DNA of 64,000 nt from Pseudomonas pergaminensis (lineage in GTDB: Bacteria > Pseudomonadota > Gammaproteobacteria > Pseudomonadales > Pseudomonadaceae). Of this stretch, positions 1 through 10,484 are shown one piece after another. Each line of letters opens with the position of its first letter. The stretch's first letter is position 1. The notes beneath the pieces are model-generated. The model did not search any database. It worked only from the letters and a program-made list of their open reading frames with translations, and had not been told where the DNA came from. The position numbers and the translations under genes were made by a program. The stretch covers positions 620,001 to 684,000 of the forward strand of contig NZ_CP078013.2 of NCBI RefSeq assembly GCF_024112395.2. The letters run 5' to 3'.

Positions 1-1220
<1,220 letters not shown>

Positions 1221-1237
1221 TCGCAGCCTGAACATGT

Positions 1238-1264
1238 AAAACGCCAGCCGTGTGCTGGCGTTTT
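1238..1264 (+). terminator. Rho-independent terminator after ygiQ
   Basis: An ACGCCAGC / GCTGGCGT stem with a five-base loop is flanked by AAAA and TTTT, 18 bases after the ygiQ stop codon. Confidence 0.8.
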
Positions 1265-1313
1265 GCTTTCTATTCGGTGGCGAGCCTGTTTGTTAAGGTG
1301 GCGACCATTAAAT

Positions 1314-1393
1314 CGCCTTCGCGAGCAAGCCCGCTCCCACACTTGAATGTATTCGCACATCAAAATGTGGGAGCGGGCTTGCTCGCGAAGGCG
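1314..1393. repeat. REP-like inverted doublet, type A
   Basis: Two arms, CGCCTTCGCGAGCAAGCCCG... and its reverse complement, surround a spacer of about 25 bases. This is the REPIN-like arrangement common in P. fluorescens intergenic DNA. The same arm sequence recurs at 13.6, 25.9, 52.0 and 53.8 kb. Confidence 0.9.
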
Positions 1394-1431
1394 TCAGTTC
1401 AGTCACCACCCATTTCAAGGAAGAACACCCC

Positions 1432-2352
1432 ATGGGCAACCCCCTGGCCGGCATCGGCATGGACTCCAACCGCTCGCAGTTCATGGCGCGCCAGCGCATC
1501 GAAAGCCAGATCAACCTGCCGCGCCTGTTCGCGGCTATCGACGCCGACCCCGGGATTGTCGGCGCAGGCGTGGTGTATATCGACGCCGACTTCAACGTCA
1601 TTACCCTGCGCGAATTCAAGCCCATCTGCAGCATCAAGCCCAAGCGCATCATTTTGCGTGAAGCGCAGAAGTACATTGCGCCAACGCAGTTTGCTCAACA
1701 TGTCGTGAGCAATCCTCGAGAGTCGCGACTGATTGGCGAAGCCGTGAATACCGGAGTCTCCTGCTTGGGGGCGGTCATCAGTTGGGCTGCGATCGCCAGT
1801 GGAACCATTCTGGTGCCTTTCAGCGCTGGCGCCAGTTCCGTCATCGTTGTAGTGGGGTATGCGGCTGCTGGCGCGAGTACGCTTCAGTGCTTTAACGGCA
1901 TTGCCCGAACAGCGCTGGAAGTCGCCAAACCTGAGGTCAAGGATTCGCTCGACAGTGAAGGCTGGTACCAGAATGCGTCCATCGTGCTGGACGCCATATC
2001 ACTGGCAGGCGTGGGCGCTTCGGCCCTGACGACGGTCAAGCTGGTCAGGGCCGCCAAAGCATCGACGGGCAAGAGCCTGCGTGATGTGCTTCGCGGTTTG
2101 AATCGCCAGGAAAGAGCCAAGCTGACGAAAGAACTGCTGAGCATCAACCATCCCAGCTTGACCGCGAAGATGATCAAATTGAGGCAGGCGTCGGGCGAAC
2201 TCACCAAGCGTTTCACCCCGACGCAGCTCAAGCACAGCACCACTACCCAGATCAAAGACGTCCTCGGCGCAACCATAGGATTTGGCGGGAGTGCTTACTC
2301 CGGAAACGTCAATACCATCGCGATTGGGTTGTACGAGGAAATAAACGAATGA
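1432..2352 (+). CDS. Unknown protein with Gly/Ala-rich hydrophobic core; candidate membrane-active effector
   Basis: A 306-residue protein with a good ribosome binding site (AAGGAAG) ahead of the ATG. The first 95 residues look soluble. Residues about 105-150 are a long hydrophobic stretch rich in small residues, and a second hydrophobic patch lies near 185-205. The C-terminal part is basic and helical. There is no signal peptide. Its stop overlaps the start of a small integral membrane protein gene, which is itself followed by a paralogue; this is the layout of toxin-immunity modules in which a pore-forming effector is neutralised by membrane proteins. That role is inference from architecture only; I do not recognise a named family. 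Confidence 0.6.
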   Translation: MGNPLAGIGMDSNRSQFMARQRIESQINLPRLFAAIDADPGIVGAGVVYIDADFNVITLREFKPICSIKPKRIILREAQKYIAPTQFAQHVVSNPRESRLIGEAVNTGVSCLGAVISWAAIASGTILVPFSAGASSVIVVVGYAAAGASTLQCFNGIARTALEVAKPEVKDSLDSEGWYQNASIVLDAISLAGVGASALTTVKLVRAAKASTGKSLRDVLRGLNRQERAKLTKELLSINHPSLTAKMIKLRQASGELTKRFTPTQLKHSTTTQIKDVLGATIGFGGSAYSGNVNTIAIGLYEEINE

Positions 2353-2807
2353 ACGAGTTAATGACGCTACGCGACTTTTTCAGGCAATACTTTCTGACGT
2401 TTATGGGCGGCGTATTTGCTGCGTGTTTTTCTTTGGCGTTGGCTGTGGCGCTGGCGTTCATCACCTATTTTCGTGATGCGCCCATTGATCAAGTGGGGCT
2501 CAAGATCATGTCTGCCGGGGCGCTGCTCATTCTGTTGACGGTCCATAGCAACTTTATGATTTTGCGGGGCCGACCCTCCTGGGTGTGGGTGATGGTCGGC
2601 ATCTACGTCGCCTGTCTACTGTTTGTCGTCCCAATGCTTCAGTACCAGCCTCATAAAGTTCTCTATGGGTTGGCGCTGTTATTCCCGTTCCTTGGATTGT
2701 TGATACTTAACAGCAAGGTTCAACGAGAGATGCGTGCAAAACTGGTGGGAATCCGTCGCATTCGGCAATCTGTCAAATCAACCGTTGGGTCGAGTAGCCG
2801 CATGTGA
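2349..2807 (+). CDS. Small four-helix membrane protein, first of a tandem paralogous pair; candidate immunity protein
   Basis: A 152-residue protein with about four hydrophobic segments and a basic, soluble C-terminal tail. It starts within the stop of the preceding gene (ATGA overlap), which implies translational coupling. It aligns along its length with the next gene: both have FF-x2-YF near the start, a Y-x-RD segment after helix 1, a CLLFV-x-PM-x-QY motif before the last helix, and an LNSK followed by an REMR segment. The pair looks like a gene duplication. The role as immunity proteins is inferred from position and topology. Confidence 0.6.
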   Translation: MNELMTLRDFFRQYFLTFMGGVFAACFSLALAVALAFITYFRDAPIDQVGLKIMSAGALLILLTVHSNFMILRGRPSWVWVMVGIYVACLLFVVPMLQYQPHKVLYGLALLFPFLGLLILNSKVQREMRAKLVGIRRIRQSVKSTVGSSSRM

Positions 2808-3253
2808 AGGCGTCGCCGTCGATAACCGGTTTTTTCGCGCGCTATTTCCCCGTGTTCATGGGCACGATTTTCATGGCGATCTTTTCCGGCTCCGCTGCGG
2901 TTTCCACGGCGGGCGTAACCTATTTGCGCGACACTGATCCCGCGCTTAAATCCGGCTGTTCGGGCGCTGCGATCCTGATGCTGGTCGCGGTGCTGGTATT
3001 TGGCAACGTCATGATCGCGCGCGGCTATCCGTGGGCGACGAAACTGGTGGCGGGCTATCTCGGCGCTTGCCTGTTGTTCGTACTGCCAATGATTCAATAC
3101 GACCTGCACACGCTGGTCTATGGCTCGGCTGTGCTCTTCCCGCTGCTTGGATTGTTGCTGCTCAACAGCAAGCGCCATCGCGAAATGCGCCAGAAGCTGC
3201 TTGAGATCCGCCACCTGCGCCAAGCCGCGATCGCCAAGCGCAAAACCGGCTGA
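2804..3253 (+). CDS. Small four-helix membrane protein, second of the tandem paralogous pair
   Basis: A 149-residue protein starting with GTG inside the stop of its neighbour (GTGA overlap). It keeps the same topology and conserved motifs as the preceding protein but diverges strongly in helices 1 and 2. Duplicated immunity genes that have diverged are common beside polymorphic effectors and could protect against related toxins of competitors; here this is inference. A clear terminator follows, so the three genes probably form one transcript. Confidence 0.6.
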   Translation: MKASPSITGFFARYFPVFMGTIFMAIFSGSAAVSTAGVTYLRDTDPALKSGCSGAAILMLVAVLVFGNVMIARGYPWATKLVAGYLGACLLFVLPMIQYDLHTLVYGSAVLFPLLGLLLLNSKRHREMRQKLLEIRHLRQAAIAKRKTG

Positions 3254-3313
3254 TTGGGTAGATTCCCCACCCACCCTCACATCCGCGCCACAAATATGTG
3301 CGTCACTTGCACC

Positions 3314-3338
3314 ACGGCGCCCCCGTTGGCGCCGTTTT
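3314..3338 (+). terminator. Rho-independent terminator of the three-gene module
   Basis: ACGGCGCC and GGCGCCGT form an 8-bp stem around a CCCGTT loop and are followed by TTTT, about 60 bases after the stop. Confidence 0.75.
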
Positions 3339-3440
3339 GGTGCTGTACTTCACCGGGTCTTACGATAAAGCGCAATGACCGCCGCTCTGGCATAAGTCTT
3401 GCGCGCTTTGTTCCCATGCCCTGGCTCGCAGGAGGCCGCC

Positions 3441-6400
3441 GTGTCGATTCATGTCGCGTTGCACCACGTTACGCATTACCGCTATGACCGCGCTGTCGAA
3501 CTCGGCCCACAGATCGTGCGGTTGCGCCCGGCGGCCCATAGTCGGACGCGAATTCTGTCCTACGCGCTGAAAGTGCTGCCCGAGCAGCATTTCATCAATT
3601 GGCAGCAAGATCCCCAGGGTAATTACCTGGCGCGCTTGGTGTTTCCGGAAAAAACGGATGAGTTGCGCATCGAGGTCGACCTGGTCGCCGAAATGGCGGT
3701 GTTCAACCCCTTCGACTTTTTCCTTGAGCCCTACGCCGAAAAAATCCCCTTCCGCTACGCCGCCGATGAGCAACGCGAACTGGCGCCGTACCTGGAAACC
3801 CTGCCGCTGACGCCGAAGTTCGCCGCGTACCTGGCGGGTATCGACCGCACGCCACTGCCGGCGGTGGACTTCCTGGTGGGGCTCAACCAGCGCCTGGCGG
3901 CTGATATTGGCTACCTGATCCGTATGGAGCCGGGCGTGCAAACCCCGGAGTTCACCCTGGAAAATGCCTCCGGCTCCTGCCGCGACTCGGCCTGGTTGCT
4001 GGTGCAGTTGCTGCGCAACCTGGGTTTGGCAGCACGGTTTGTGTCTGGCTATCTGATCCAGTTGACCGCCGACGTCAAAGCCCTCGACGGCCCGTCCGGC
4101 ACCGAAGTGGACTTCACCGACCTGCACGCCTGGTGCGAAGTGTATTTGCCCGGCGCCGGTTGGATCGGCCTGGATGCCACCTCCGGGCTGTTCGCGGGTG
4201 AAGGGCATATTCCGTTGGCGTGTAGTCCCGATCCCTCGTCTGCCGCCCCGATCAGTGGGCTGGTGGAACCGTGCGAGTGTGAGTTCACCCACGAAATGTC
4301 GGTCGAGCGGATTTGGGAAGCCCCACGGGTCACCAAGCCTTACACCGAAGAACAATGGCTGGCGATCCAGGCCCTGGGTCGGCAGATTGACGGCGACCTG
4401 CTCAAGGACGACGTGCGCCTGACCATGGGCGGCGAGCCGACGTTTGTGTCCATCGACGACCCCGACGGCGCCGAGTGGAATACCGCCGCGCTCGGGCCGG
4501 ATAAGCGCCGCCTGTCCGCCGAGCTGTTCCAGCGCATGCGCAAGCACTACGCGCCCAAGGGCCTGGTGCACTTCGGCCAGGGCAAGTGGTACCCCGGCGA
4601 GCAACTGCCACGCTGGTCGCTCAATTGCTACTGGCGCCGCGATGGCGTGCCGATCTGGCACAACAGCGCGTTGATCGCCGATGAACAACAGGACTATGGC
4701 GCGGATGGCGCCCTGGCCGGGCGTTTCCTGGCCAGCGTCGCTGAGCGCCTGAAGCTACCGGCACGCTTTGTGTTCCCGGCCTTTGAAGACAACTTCTACT
4801 ACCTGTGGCGCGAAGGTGCGCTGCCGCAAAACGTCACCGCCCAAGACCCACGCCTGAGCGACGACCTGGAGCGCGAACGCCTGCGCAAAGTGTTCGCCCA
4901 GGGCCTGGATAAAATCATCGGCCAAGTGCTGCCGCTGGCGCGCACGGCGGCCAATGACCGCTGGCAAAGCGGGCGCTGGTACCTGCGTGACAACCATTGC
5001 CGCCTGGTGCCGGGTGATTCGCCCCTGGGTTATCGTCTGCCACTGGCCTCGCAGCCTTGGGTGACGGCGGCCGAGTACCCATTTGTGCACCCGACGGACC
5101 CTAACCAGGACCAGCCGGAGCTGCCGACCACCTCCCAACTGCAAAGCCATGGCGACCCTGCGCCGATTGATGAACGCGTGCCCAAGGTCGACGAGTCCGC
5201 CGACTGGCTGACCCGCACCGCGCTGTGTGCCGAGGCGCGGGAAGGGCGCCTCTACCTGTTCATGCCGCCCCTTGAGCGTGTCGAGGACTATCTGGAGTTG
5301 GTGGCCGCCATTGAGGCGACAGCCGAAGAACTGCACTGTCCGGTATTGCTGGAAGGCTATGAACCGCCAGCGGACACGCGCCTGAGCAACTTCCGCGTCA
5401 CGCCGGACCCCGGCGTGATCGAGGTCAACGTGCAGCCGTCCGCCAGTTGGGACGAGTTGGTGGAGCGCACCGAGTTCCTCTACGAAGAGGCCCGGCAAAC
5501 CCGCCTGACCACTGAGAAATTCATGATCGACGGGCGCCACACCGGCACCGGTGGCGGTAACCACTTTGTGCTCGGTGGTGCGACACCCAAGGACTCGCCG
5601 TTCCTGCGCCGGCCCGACTTGCTGCGTAGCCTGATCAGCTATTGGCACAACCACCCGTCGTTGTCCTACCTGTTCTCCGGCCTGTTCATCGGCCCGACTT
5701 CACAGGCGCCACGGGTGGATGAGGCACGCAACGATGCGTTGTACGAGCTGGAAATCGCCTTCGCGCAAATGCCCGAACCCGGTGAAGAATGCCCGCCATG
5801 GTTGGTGGACCGCCTGCTGCGCAACTTGCTGATCGACGTGACCGGCAACACCCACCGCGCCGAATTCTGCATCGACAAACTCTACTCGCCCGACGGCGCC
5901 ACCGGCCGCCTGGGCCTGCTGGAGTTGCGCGCATTTGAAATGCCGCCCCATGCGCGCATGAGCCTGACCCAACAACTGTTGCTGCGCGCCTTGGTCGCAC
6001 GCTTCTGGCGCGAGCCCTATGCGCCGCCGAAGCTCGCGCGCTGGGGCACCGAACTGCACGATCGTTTCCTGTTGCCGCACTTTATCGAGCAGGACTTCGC
6101 CGACGTGATTGTCGAACTCAACGCGGCCGGCTACCCGCTGCGCGCCGAATGGTTCGCCGCGCACCTGGAATTCCGTTTCCCCAAGGTGGGCGATTACGCC
6201 GTCAGTGGTATCGAACTGGAACTTCGCCAGGCCCTGGAACCCTGGCATGTGCTGGGCGAAGAGGGCGCGGTGGGCGGCACGGTGCGTTATGTGGATTCGT
6301 CCCTGGAGCGCCTGCAAGTCAAATTGACCGGGCTGCCACCGCAACGCTACCTGCTGACCTGCAACGGAATCCCAGTGCCACTGCACGCTACTGGGCGAGT

Positions 6401-6731
6401 CGGGGAGTTCGTGGCCGGCGTGCGTTACCGCGCGTGGCAACCGGCCAACTGCCTGCAACCGACCATCGCCGTGCATGCGCCGTTGGTGTTCGACGTGTTG
6501 GATACCTGGATGCAACGCTCGCTGGGCGGCTGCCAGTACCATGTTGCCCATCCGGGCGGGCGCAATTACGACAGCTTGCCGGTGAATGCCAACGAGGCGG
6601 AGAGCCGGCGCATGGCGCGTTTTTTCCGGTTGGGGCATAGCCCGGGGAAGCTCGACGTGCCGACGGTTGTCATTAACGACGAATTGCCGATGACCCTGGA
6701 TCTACGTCGTTTCCCCAATAAAAATGACTGA
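3441..6731 (+). CDS. Large transglutaminase-like protein with DUF2126
   Basis: A 1096-residue protein. The GTG start is chosen because AGGAGG lies six bases upstream and the protein then begins with the usual VSIHVALHHVTHYRYD segment; an ATG at 3399 has no such site. The first 290 residues hold the bacterial transglutaminase N-terminal domain and the core with a Cys-His-Asp triad (GSCRDSA, DLHAW, GLDATSG). The rest is a DUF2126-type region with the MGGEPTFVS segment near 330-345 and GGGNHFVLGG near 710. It heads an operon with a circularly permuted ATP-grasp/alpha-E protein and a second transglutaminase, a set thought to make or modify peptides. The substrate is unknown. Confidence 0.85.
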   Translation: MSIHVALHHVTHYRYDRAVELGPQIVRLRPAAHSRTRILSYALKVLPEQHFINWQQDPQGNYLARLVFPEKTDELRIEVDLVAEMAVFNPFDFFLEPYAEKIPFRYAADEQRELAPYLETLPLTPKFAAYLAGIDRTPLPAVDFLVGLNQRLAADIGYLIRMEPGVQTPEFTLENASGSCRDSAWLLVQLLRNLGLAARFVSGYLIQLTADVKALDGPSGTEVDFTDLHAWCEVYLPGAGWIGLDATSGLFAGEGHIPLACSPDPSSAAPISGLVEPCECEFTHEMSVERIWEAPRVTKPYTEEQWLAIQALGRQIDGDLLKDDVRLTMGGEPTFVSIDDPDGAEWNTAALGPDKRRLSAELFQRMRKHYAPKGLVHFGQGKWYPGEQLPRWSLNCYWRRDGVPIWHNSALIADEQQDYGADGALAGRFLASVAERLKLPARFVFPAFEDNFYYLWREGALPQNVTAQDPRLSDDLERERLRKVFAQGLDKIIGQVLPLARTAANDRWQSGRWYLRDNHCRLVPGDSPLGYRLPLASQPWVTAAEYPFVHPTDPNQDQPELPTTSQLQSHGDPAPIDERVPKVDESADWLTRTALCAEAREGRLYLFMPPLERVEDYLELVAAIEATAEELHCPVLLEGYEPPADTRLSNFRVTPDPGVIEVNVQPSASWDELVERTEFLYEEARQTRLTTEKFMIDGRHTGTGGGNHFVLGGATPKDSPFLRRPDLLRSLISYWHNHPSLSYLFSGLFIGPTSQAPRVDEARNDALYELEIAFAQMPEPGEECPPWLVDRLLRNLLIDVTGNTHRAEFCIDKLYSPDGATGRLGLLELRAFEMPPHARMSLTQQLLLRALVARFWREPYAPPKLARWGTELHDRFLLPHFIEQDFADVIVELNAAGYPLRAEWFAAHLEFRFPKVGDYAVSGIELELRQALEPWHVLGEEGAVGGTVRYVDSSLERLQVKLTGLPPQRYLLTCNGIPVPLHATGRVGEFVAGVRYRAWQPANCLQPTIAVHAPLVFDVLDTWMQRSLGGCQYHVAHPGGRNYDSLPVNANEAESRRMARFFRLGHSPGKLDVPTVVINDELPMTLDLRRFPNKND

Positions 6732-6754
6732 ACGCTATCCCCTGTGGACGCTAG

Positions 6755-6810
6755 CTTTTGTGGTGAGCGAGCTTGCCTCGCGCGGGGCAGGCCCGCTCAC
6801 CACAAAAGCC
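6755..6810. repeat. REP-like inverted element, type C
   Basis: GCTTTTGTGGTGAGCG is mirrored by CGCTCACCACAAAAGC around a GC-rich centre, between two co-directional genes. The same GTGGTGAGCG / CGCTCACCAC arms recur near 24.8 and 40.5 kb. Confidence 0.8.
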
Positions 6811-6878
6811 GGGGGCTACAGGGGATTTGCAGTGTTTGTTGAGTTAATCTGAGCCCCCTTGCCTCTGCCGAGCGTTCC

Positions 6879-9365
6879 ATGTCCGACTTGCTCGACCGTT
6901 ACCCGCTGACCGCGGGCACTTATCACGAATTGCTGGACGACAGCGGCGCGGTACGTGCCCATTGGCGGCGCTTGCTGGATCACCTGCAACGCAGCACGCC
7001 TGCCCAACTGGCCCAGCGCCAGGCGTTGCTGACCCGACAGATCCAGGAAAACGGCGTGACCTACAACGTCTACGCCGACCCCAAGGGCGCCGACCGCCCG
7101 TGGGAACTGGACCTGCTGCCCCATGTGCTGGCCGCCGATGAATGGCAGCAGCTGTCGGCGGGGATCGCCCAGCGTGCGCGCCTGCTCAACGCCGTGCTCG
7201 CCGACCTGTACGGCCCGCAGCGCCTGATCAAGGAAGGCTTGCTGCCCGCCGAGCTGGTGTTCGGCCATAACAACTTCCTGTGGCCGTGCCAGGGCATCCA
7301 GCCGCCGGACGGAGCGTTCCTGCACCTGTACGCCGTGGACCTGGCGCGCACGCCGGATGGCCGTTGGTGGGTCACCGCCGACCGCACCCAGGCGCCTTCC
7401 GGTGCCGGTTATGCGTTGGAGAACCGCACCATTGTGTCACGGGCGTTCCCGGATCTTTACCGGGATTTGCAGGTCCAGCACCTCACCGGTTTTTTCCGCA
7501 CCTTGCAGGAAACCCTGGCCCGCCAGGCGCCCGGTGATAACCAGCCGCCGCTGATCGTGCTGCTCACGCCGGGCCGGTTCAACGAAAGCTATTTCGAACA
7601 CCTCTACCTCGCCCGCCAGCTCGGCTACCCGCTGGTAGAAGGCGGTGATCTCACGGTGCGCGACAGCACGGTATTCCTGAAAACCCTCAGCGGCCTGCGC
7701 CGGGTGCACGCGATCATGCGGCGCCTGGATGACGACTTCTGCGACCCGCTGGAACTGCGCACCGACTCCGCCCTCGGCGTGCCCGGCCTGTTGGACGCGG
7801 TGCGCCAAGGCAATGTGCTGGTGGCCAATGCCCTGGGCAGCGGCGTGCTGGAGTCCCCCGGTCTGCTGGGCTTTTTGCCGAAGATCAACGAGTTCCTGTT
7901 TGGCGAAGCATTGATCTTGCCGTCCATCGCCACCTGGTGGTGCGGTGAAGCGCCGGTACTCGCTGAAGCGCTGGAGAAACTGCCGGAGTTGCTGATCAAG
8001 CCGGCGTTTCCGTCGCAGAGTTTTGCGCCGGTATTTGGCCGTGACCTGGACGACGAACAGCGCCAGGCCCTGGCCGAACGCATGCGCGCGCGCCCCTACG
8101 CTTACGTTGCCCAGGAACTGGCGCAACTGTCCCAGGCGCCGGTGTGGCACACCGTGGATGACCACCTGCAACACCGCGCGATTGGCATGCGCGTATACGC
8201 CGTGGCGAGTGACGAGGGTTACCGCGTGCTGCCCGGCGGCCTGACGCGTGTAGCGGCGGAAGCCGATGCCGAAGTGGTGTCGATGCAACGTGGCGGCGCC
8301 AGCAAGGACACCTGGGTGCTCGGCGAACGCGCCGCCGGTGGCGAGCACTGGCGCGCACAGCGGGCGATTGGCGCCCATGACCTGGTGCGCCGCGATCCCT
8401 ACCTGCCGTCCCGCGTGGTGGAAAACCTGTTCTGGTTCGGGCGTTATTGCGAGCGCTGCGATGACAGCGCGCGCTGGCTGCGCATCGTGCTGGCGCGTTA
8501 TGTGGACGGCGATGATCCGCTGGCCTTGCAGGCGGCGGTCGAGCTGGGCGAAAACCTGCGACTGCTGCCGGAAGAGGGCGAGTTGCCCGAACGCCTGCTG
8601 GCGGCACTGCTCGGCGATGACTGGCCGTCGAGCCTGCGCGCCAACCTGCAACGCTTGCAGTGGGCGGCGTCCCAGGTGCGCGGCAAGTTGTCCCGGGAGA
8701 ACTGGCAGGCCCTGGTGGAGCTGCAACGCGAAGCCATGGAGCTGGAACGCGACACCCCGGACTTTGGCGAGTTACTGGATTTCCTCAACCGCCTGGTGAT
8801 GTCCCTGGCGGCGTTGTCGGGGTTTGCCCTGGACGACATGACCCGCGACGAAGGCTGGCGTTTCTTGATGATGGGCCGGCGCATCGAGCGTCTGCAGTTT
8901 CTGAGCAGCAGCCTCGCCGCATTCCTGCGTGGCGTGGCGGTGTTCGATCAGGCCGGGCTGGAGTGGTTGCTGGAGCTGGGCAACAGCAGCATTACCTATC
9001 GCTCGCGCTACCTGGCGGTGCCGCAGTTGATCCCGGTCCTCGACCTGCTGTTGCTGGACGAGCAGAACCCCCATGCGGTGTTGTTCCAGCTCAAGTTGGT
9101 GAGCCGCACCCTGCGGCGTCTCAATGACGACTTTGGTGTGCCACGGGAAACCGGTCTCGGCCCGTTGGTGGAGCGCCTGGCGCGATTCGACCTGGGTTGC
9201 CTGGAGAACCCGTTGTTTGGTGAGGCCAGCGTGCGTGCCGCGTTGGAGGGCCTGGCGGACCTGCTGCAAGCAGTCGCCGATGAGAGTGGGCAAGTGTCGG
9301 ACCGTTTGGCCTTGCGCCATTTTGCCCATGTGGATGATGTCAGCCAGCAAACGGTGTCGGTGTGA
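6879..9365 (+). CDS. Circularly permuted ATP-grasp protein fused to an alpha-E domain
   Basis: An 828-residue fusion. The first ~480 residues match the circularly permuted ATP-grasp type 2 family (formerly DUF404/DUF407), with DLLPHVL near the start and LLIKPAF and QRGGASKDTWV segments that fit nucleotide binding. Residues from about 510 onward match the alpha-E domain (formerly DUF403), beginning DPYLPSRVVENLFWFGRY. ATP-grasp enzymes activate carboxylates to form amide-type bonds, and the alpha-E domain nearly always accompanies this family and transglutaminases. In many bacteria the two halves are separate genes. The stop overlaps the start of the next gene, so the operon is probably translated together. 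Confidence 0.85.
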   Translation: MSDLLDRYPLTAGTYHELLDDSGAVRAHWRRLLDHLQRSTPAQLAQRQALLTRQIQENGVTYNVYADPKGADRPWELDLLPHVLAADEWQQLSAGIAQRARLLNAVLADLYGPQRLIKEGLLPAELVFGHNNFLWPCQGIQPPDGAFLHLYAVDLARTPDGRWWVTADRTQAPSGAGYALENRTIVSRAFPDLYRDLQVQHLTGFFRTLQETLARQAPGDNQPPLIVLLTPGRFNESYFEHLYLARQLGYPLVEGGDLTVRDSTVFLKTLSGLRRVHAIMRRLDDDFCDPLELRTDSALGVPGLLDAVRQGNVLVANALGSGVLESPGLLGFLPKINEFLFGEALILPSIATWWCGEAPVLAEALEKLPELLIKPAFPSQSFAPVFGRDLDDEQRQALAERMRARPYAYVAQELAQLSQAPVWHTVDDHLQHRAIGMRVYAVASDEGYRVLPGGLTRVAAEADAEVVSMQRGGASKDTWVLGERAAGGEHWRAQRAIGAHDLVRRDPYLPSRVVENLFWFGRYCERCDDSARWLRIVLARYVDGDDPLALQAAVELGENLRLLPEEGELPERLLAALLGDDWPSSLRANLQRLQWAASQVRGKLSRENWQALVELQREAMELERDTPDFGELLDFLNRLVMSLAALSGFALDDMTRDEGWRFLMMGRRIERLQFLSSSLAAFLRGVAVFDQAGLEWLLELGNSSITYRSRYLAVPQLIPVLDLLLLDEQNPHAVLFQLKLVSRTLRRLNDDFGVPRETGLGPLVERLARFDLGCLENPLFGEASVRAALEGLADLLQAVADESGQVSDRLALRHFAHVDDVSQQTVSV

Positions 9366-10255
9366 TGAGTGCGCGCTACCAGATTTTCCACGATACCCAT
9401 TACCACTACGACAGCCCGGTGTCCCTGGCCCAACAGTTGGCGCACCTGTGGCCACGGCCGTGCGCCTGGCAGCGCTGCAGCTCGCAACAGCTGGATATCA
9501 GCCCGGAACCGACGTCGCGCCGCGATGAGTTGGATGTGTTCGGTAATCCCATCACCCGCCTGGCGTTCGAGCGGCCCCATGATGAACTGCTGGTGAATGC
9601 CGGGCTGACCGTGGAAGTGCTGGCGCGGCCAATGCTGGACTTCCAGCAGTCGCCGGCCTGGGACCAAACCCGCGACAGCCTGACCTACAGCAGCCAGGCC
9701 ATGTCGCCGCAGCTGATCGAAGCCTGCCGCTACCGGTTCGAATCACCCTACGTGCACCTGAAGAAAACCTTCGTTGAGTTCTCCGAAAGCTGTTTCCCCC
9801 CTGGCGAACCCTTGCTGTTGGGCGTGCAGGCGTTGATGGAAAAGATCTTCAGCGAGTTCACCTTCGATGCCGAAGCTACCCAGGTGGCTACCCCGCTGGT
9901 GGAAGTGCTGGAGCGCCGACGCGGTGTATGCCAGGACTTCGCCCACTTGATGCTCGCCTGCCTGCGTTCGCGCGGCCTGGCGGCGCGCTATATCAGCGGT
10001 TATCTGCTCACCCAGCCACCGCCCGGCCAGCCACGGCTGATCGGCGCCGATGCGTCCCATGCGTGGGTGTCGGTGTATTGCCCGGTTTCAGGCTGGGTGG
10101 ATTTTGATCCGACGAACAATGTGCAGCCGGCACTGGAGCACATCACCCTGGCCTGGGGCCGGGACTTTTCCGATGTGTCGCCGTTGCGAGGAGTGATTCT
10201 GGGGGGAGGGAGCCATGACCCGGAGGTACGGGTGACGGTGATGCCGCTGGAATAG
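9365..10255 (+). CDS. Transglutaminase-like protein, third gene of the operon
   Basis: A 296-residue protein with the bacterial transglutaminase N-terminal domain and a core carrying Cys (RGVCQDFAH), His (DASHAW) and Asp (WVDFDPTNN). The ATG overlaps the previous stop by one base (TGATG); a GTG three bases earlier is also possible. It is about the usual size for this family and lacks a signal peptide, so it probably works in the cytoplasm with the ATP-grasp partner. Whether it acts as a protease or as a crosslinking enzyme cannot be told from sequence. Confidence 0.85.
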   Translation: MSARYQIFHDTHYHYDSPVSLAQQLAHLWPRPCAWQRCSSQQLDISPEPTSRRDELDVFGNPITRLAFERPHDELLVNAGLTVEVLARPMLDFQQSPAWDQTRDSLTYSSQAMSPQLIEACRYRFESPYVHLKKTFVEFSESCFPPGEPLLLGVQALMEKIFSEFTFDAEATQVATPLVEVLERRRGVCQDFAHLMLACLRSRGLAARYISGYLLTQPPPGQPRLIGADASHAWVSVYCPVSGWVDFDPTNNVQPALEHITLAWGRDFSDVSPLRGVILGGGSHDPEVRVTVMPLE

Positions 10256-10264
10256 CGATTGATT

Positions 10265-10293
10265 GTGCCGAGCCGGGTGAGCCGGCTCAGCAC
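10265..10293. terminator. Hairpin between convergent genes
   Basis: GTGCCGAGCCGG and CCGGCTCAGCAC nearly pair around a short loop. It sits between the ends of two convergent genes. No U-tract follows on either strand, so it may be a repeat relic rather than a strict terminator. Confidence 0.4.
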
Positions 10294-10301
10294 AAAGGAA
10301 A

Positions 10302-10484
10302 TTATTCAGCCGGATCCTTTGGTGTTTCGGGCTCGTCGCTCGTTACTTCACCATCGGCATCCGGGTTCAGTGCGCCGGCTTCTTCATCTGCAGCGGCTTT
10401 CTTGCGTTGCAGTTTTTCCTCTTTCTTCTGTTCCTTGGCCAAGTCTCTCTGACGTTTGGCGAAGGAGTAATTAGGTTTGGCCAT
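10302..10484 (-). CDS. Small charged protein of unknown function, 60 residues
   Basis: Begins MAKPNYSFAKRQRDLAKEQK and is almost wholly charged: a basic Lys/Arg/Gln helix in the first 32 residues followed by an acidic, Pro-containing tail. It has a good ribosome binding site (AGAGGA). No hydrophobic segment or cysteine is present. It looks like a conserved small cytosolic protein of pseudomonads, perhaps nucleic-acid or ribosome associated, but I do not know a function. Confidence 0.7.
   Translation of the reverse strand: MAKPNYSFAKRQRDLAKEQKKEEKLQRKKAAADEEAGALNPDADGEVTSDEPETPKDPAE

Noticed and set aside
3360..4688. Long antisense frames opposite the transglutaminase operon and other large genes
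   Set aside because: These are shadows of high-GC coding strands, with no ribosome binding sites or family likeness.
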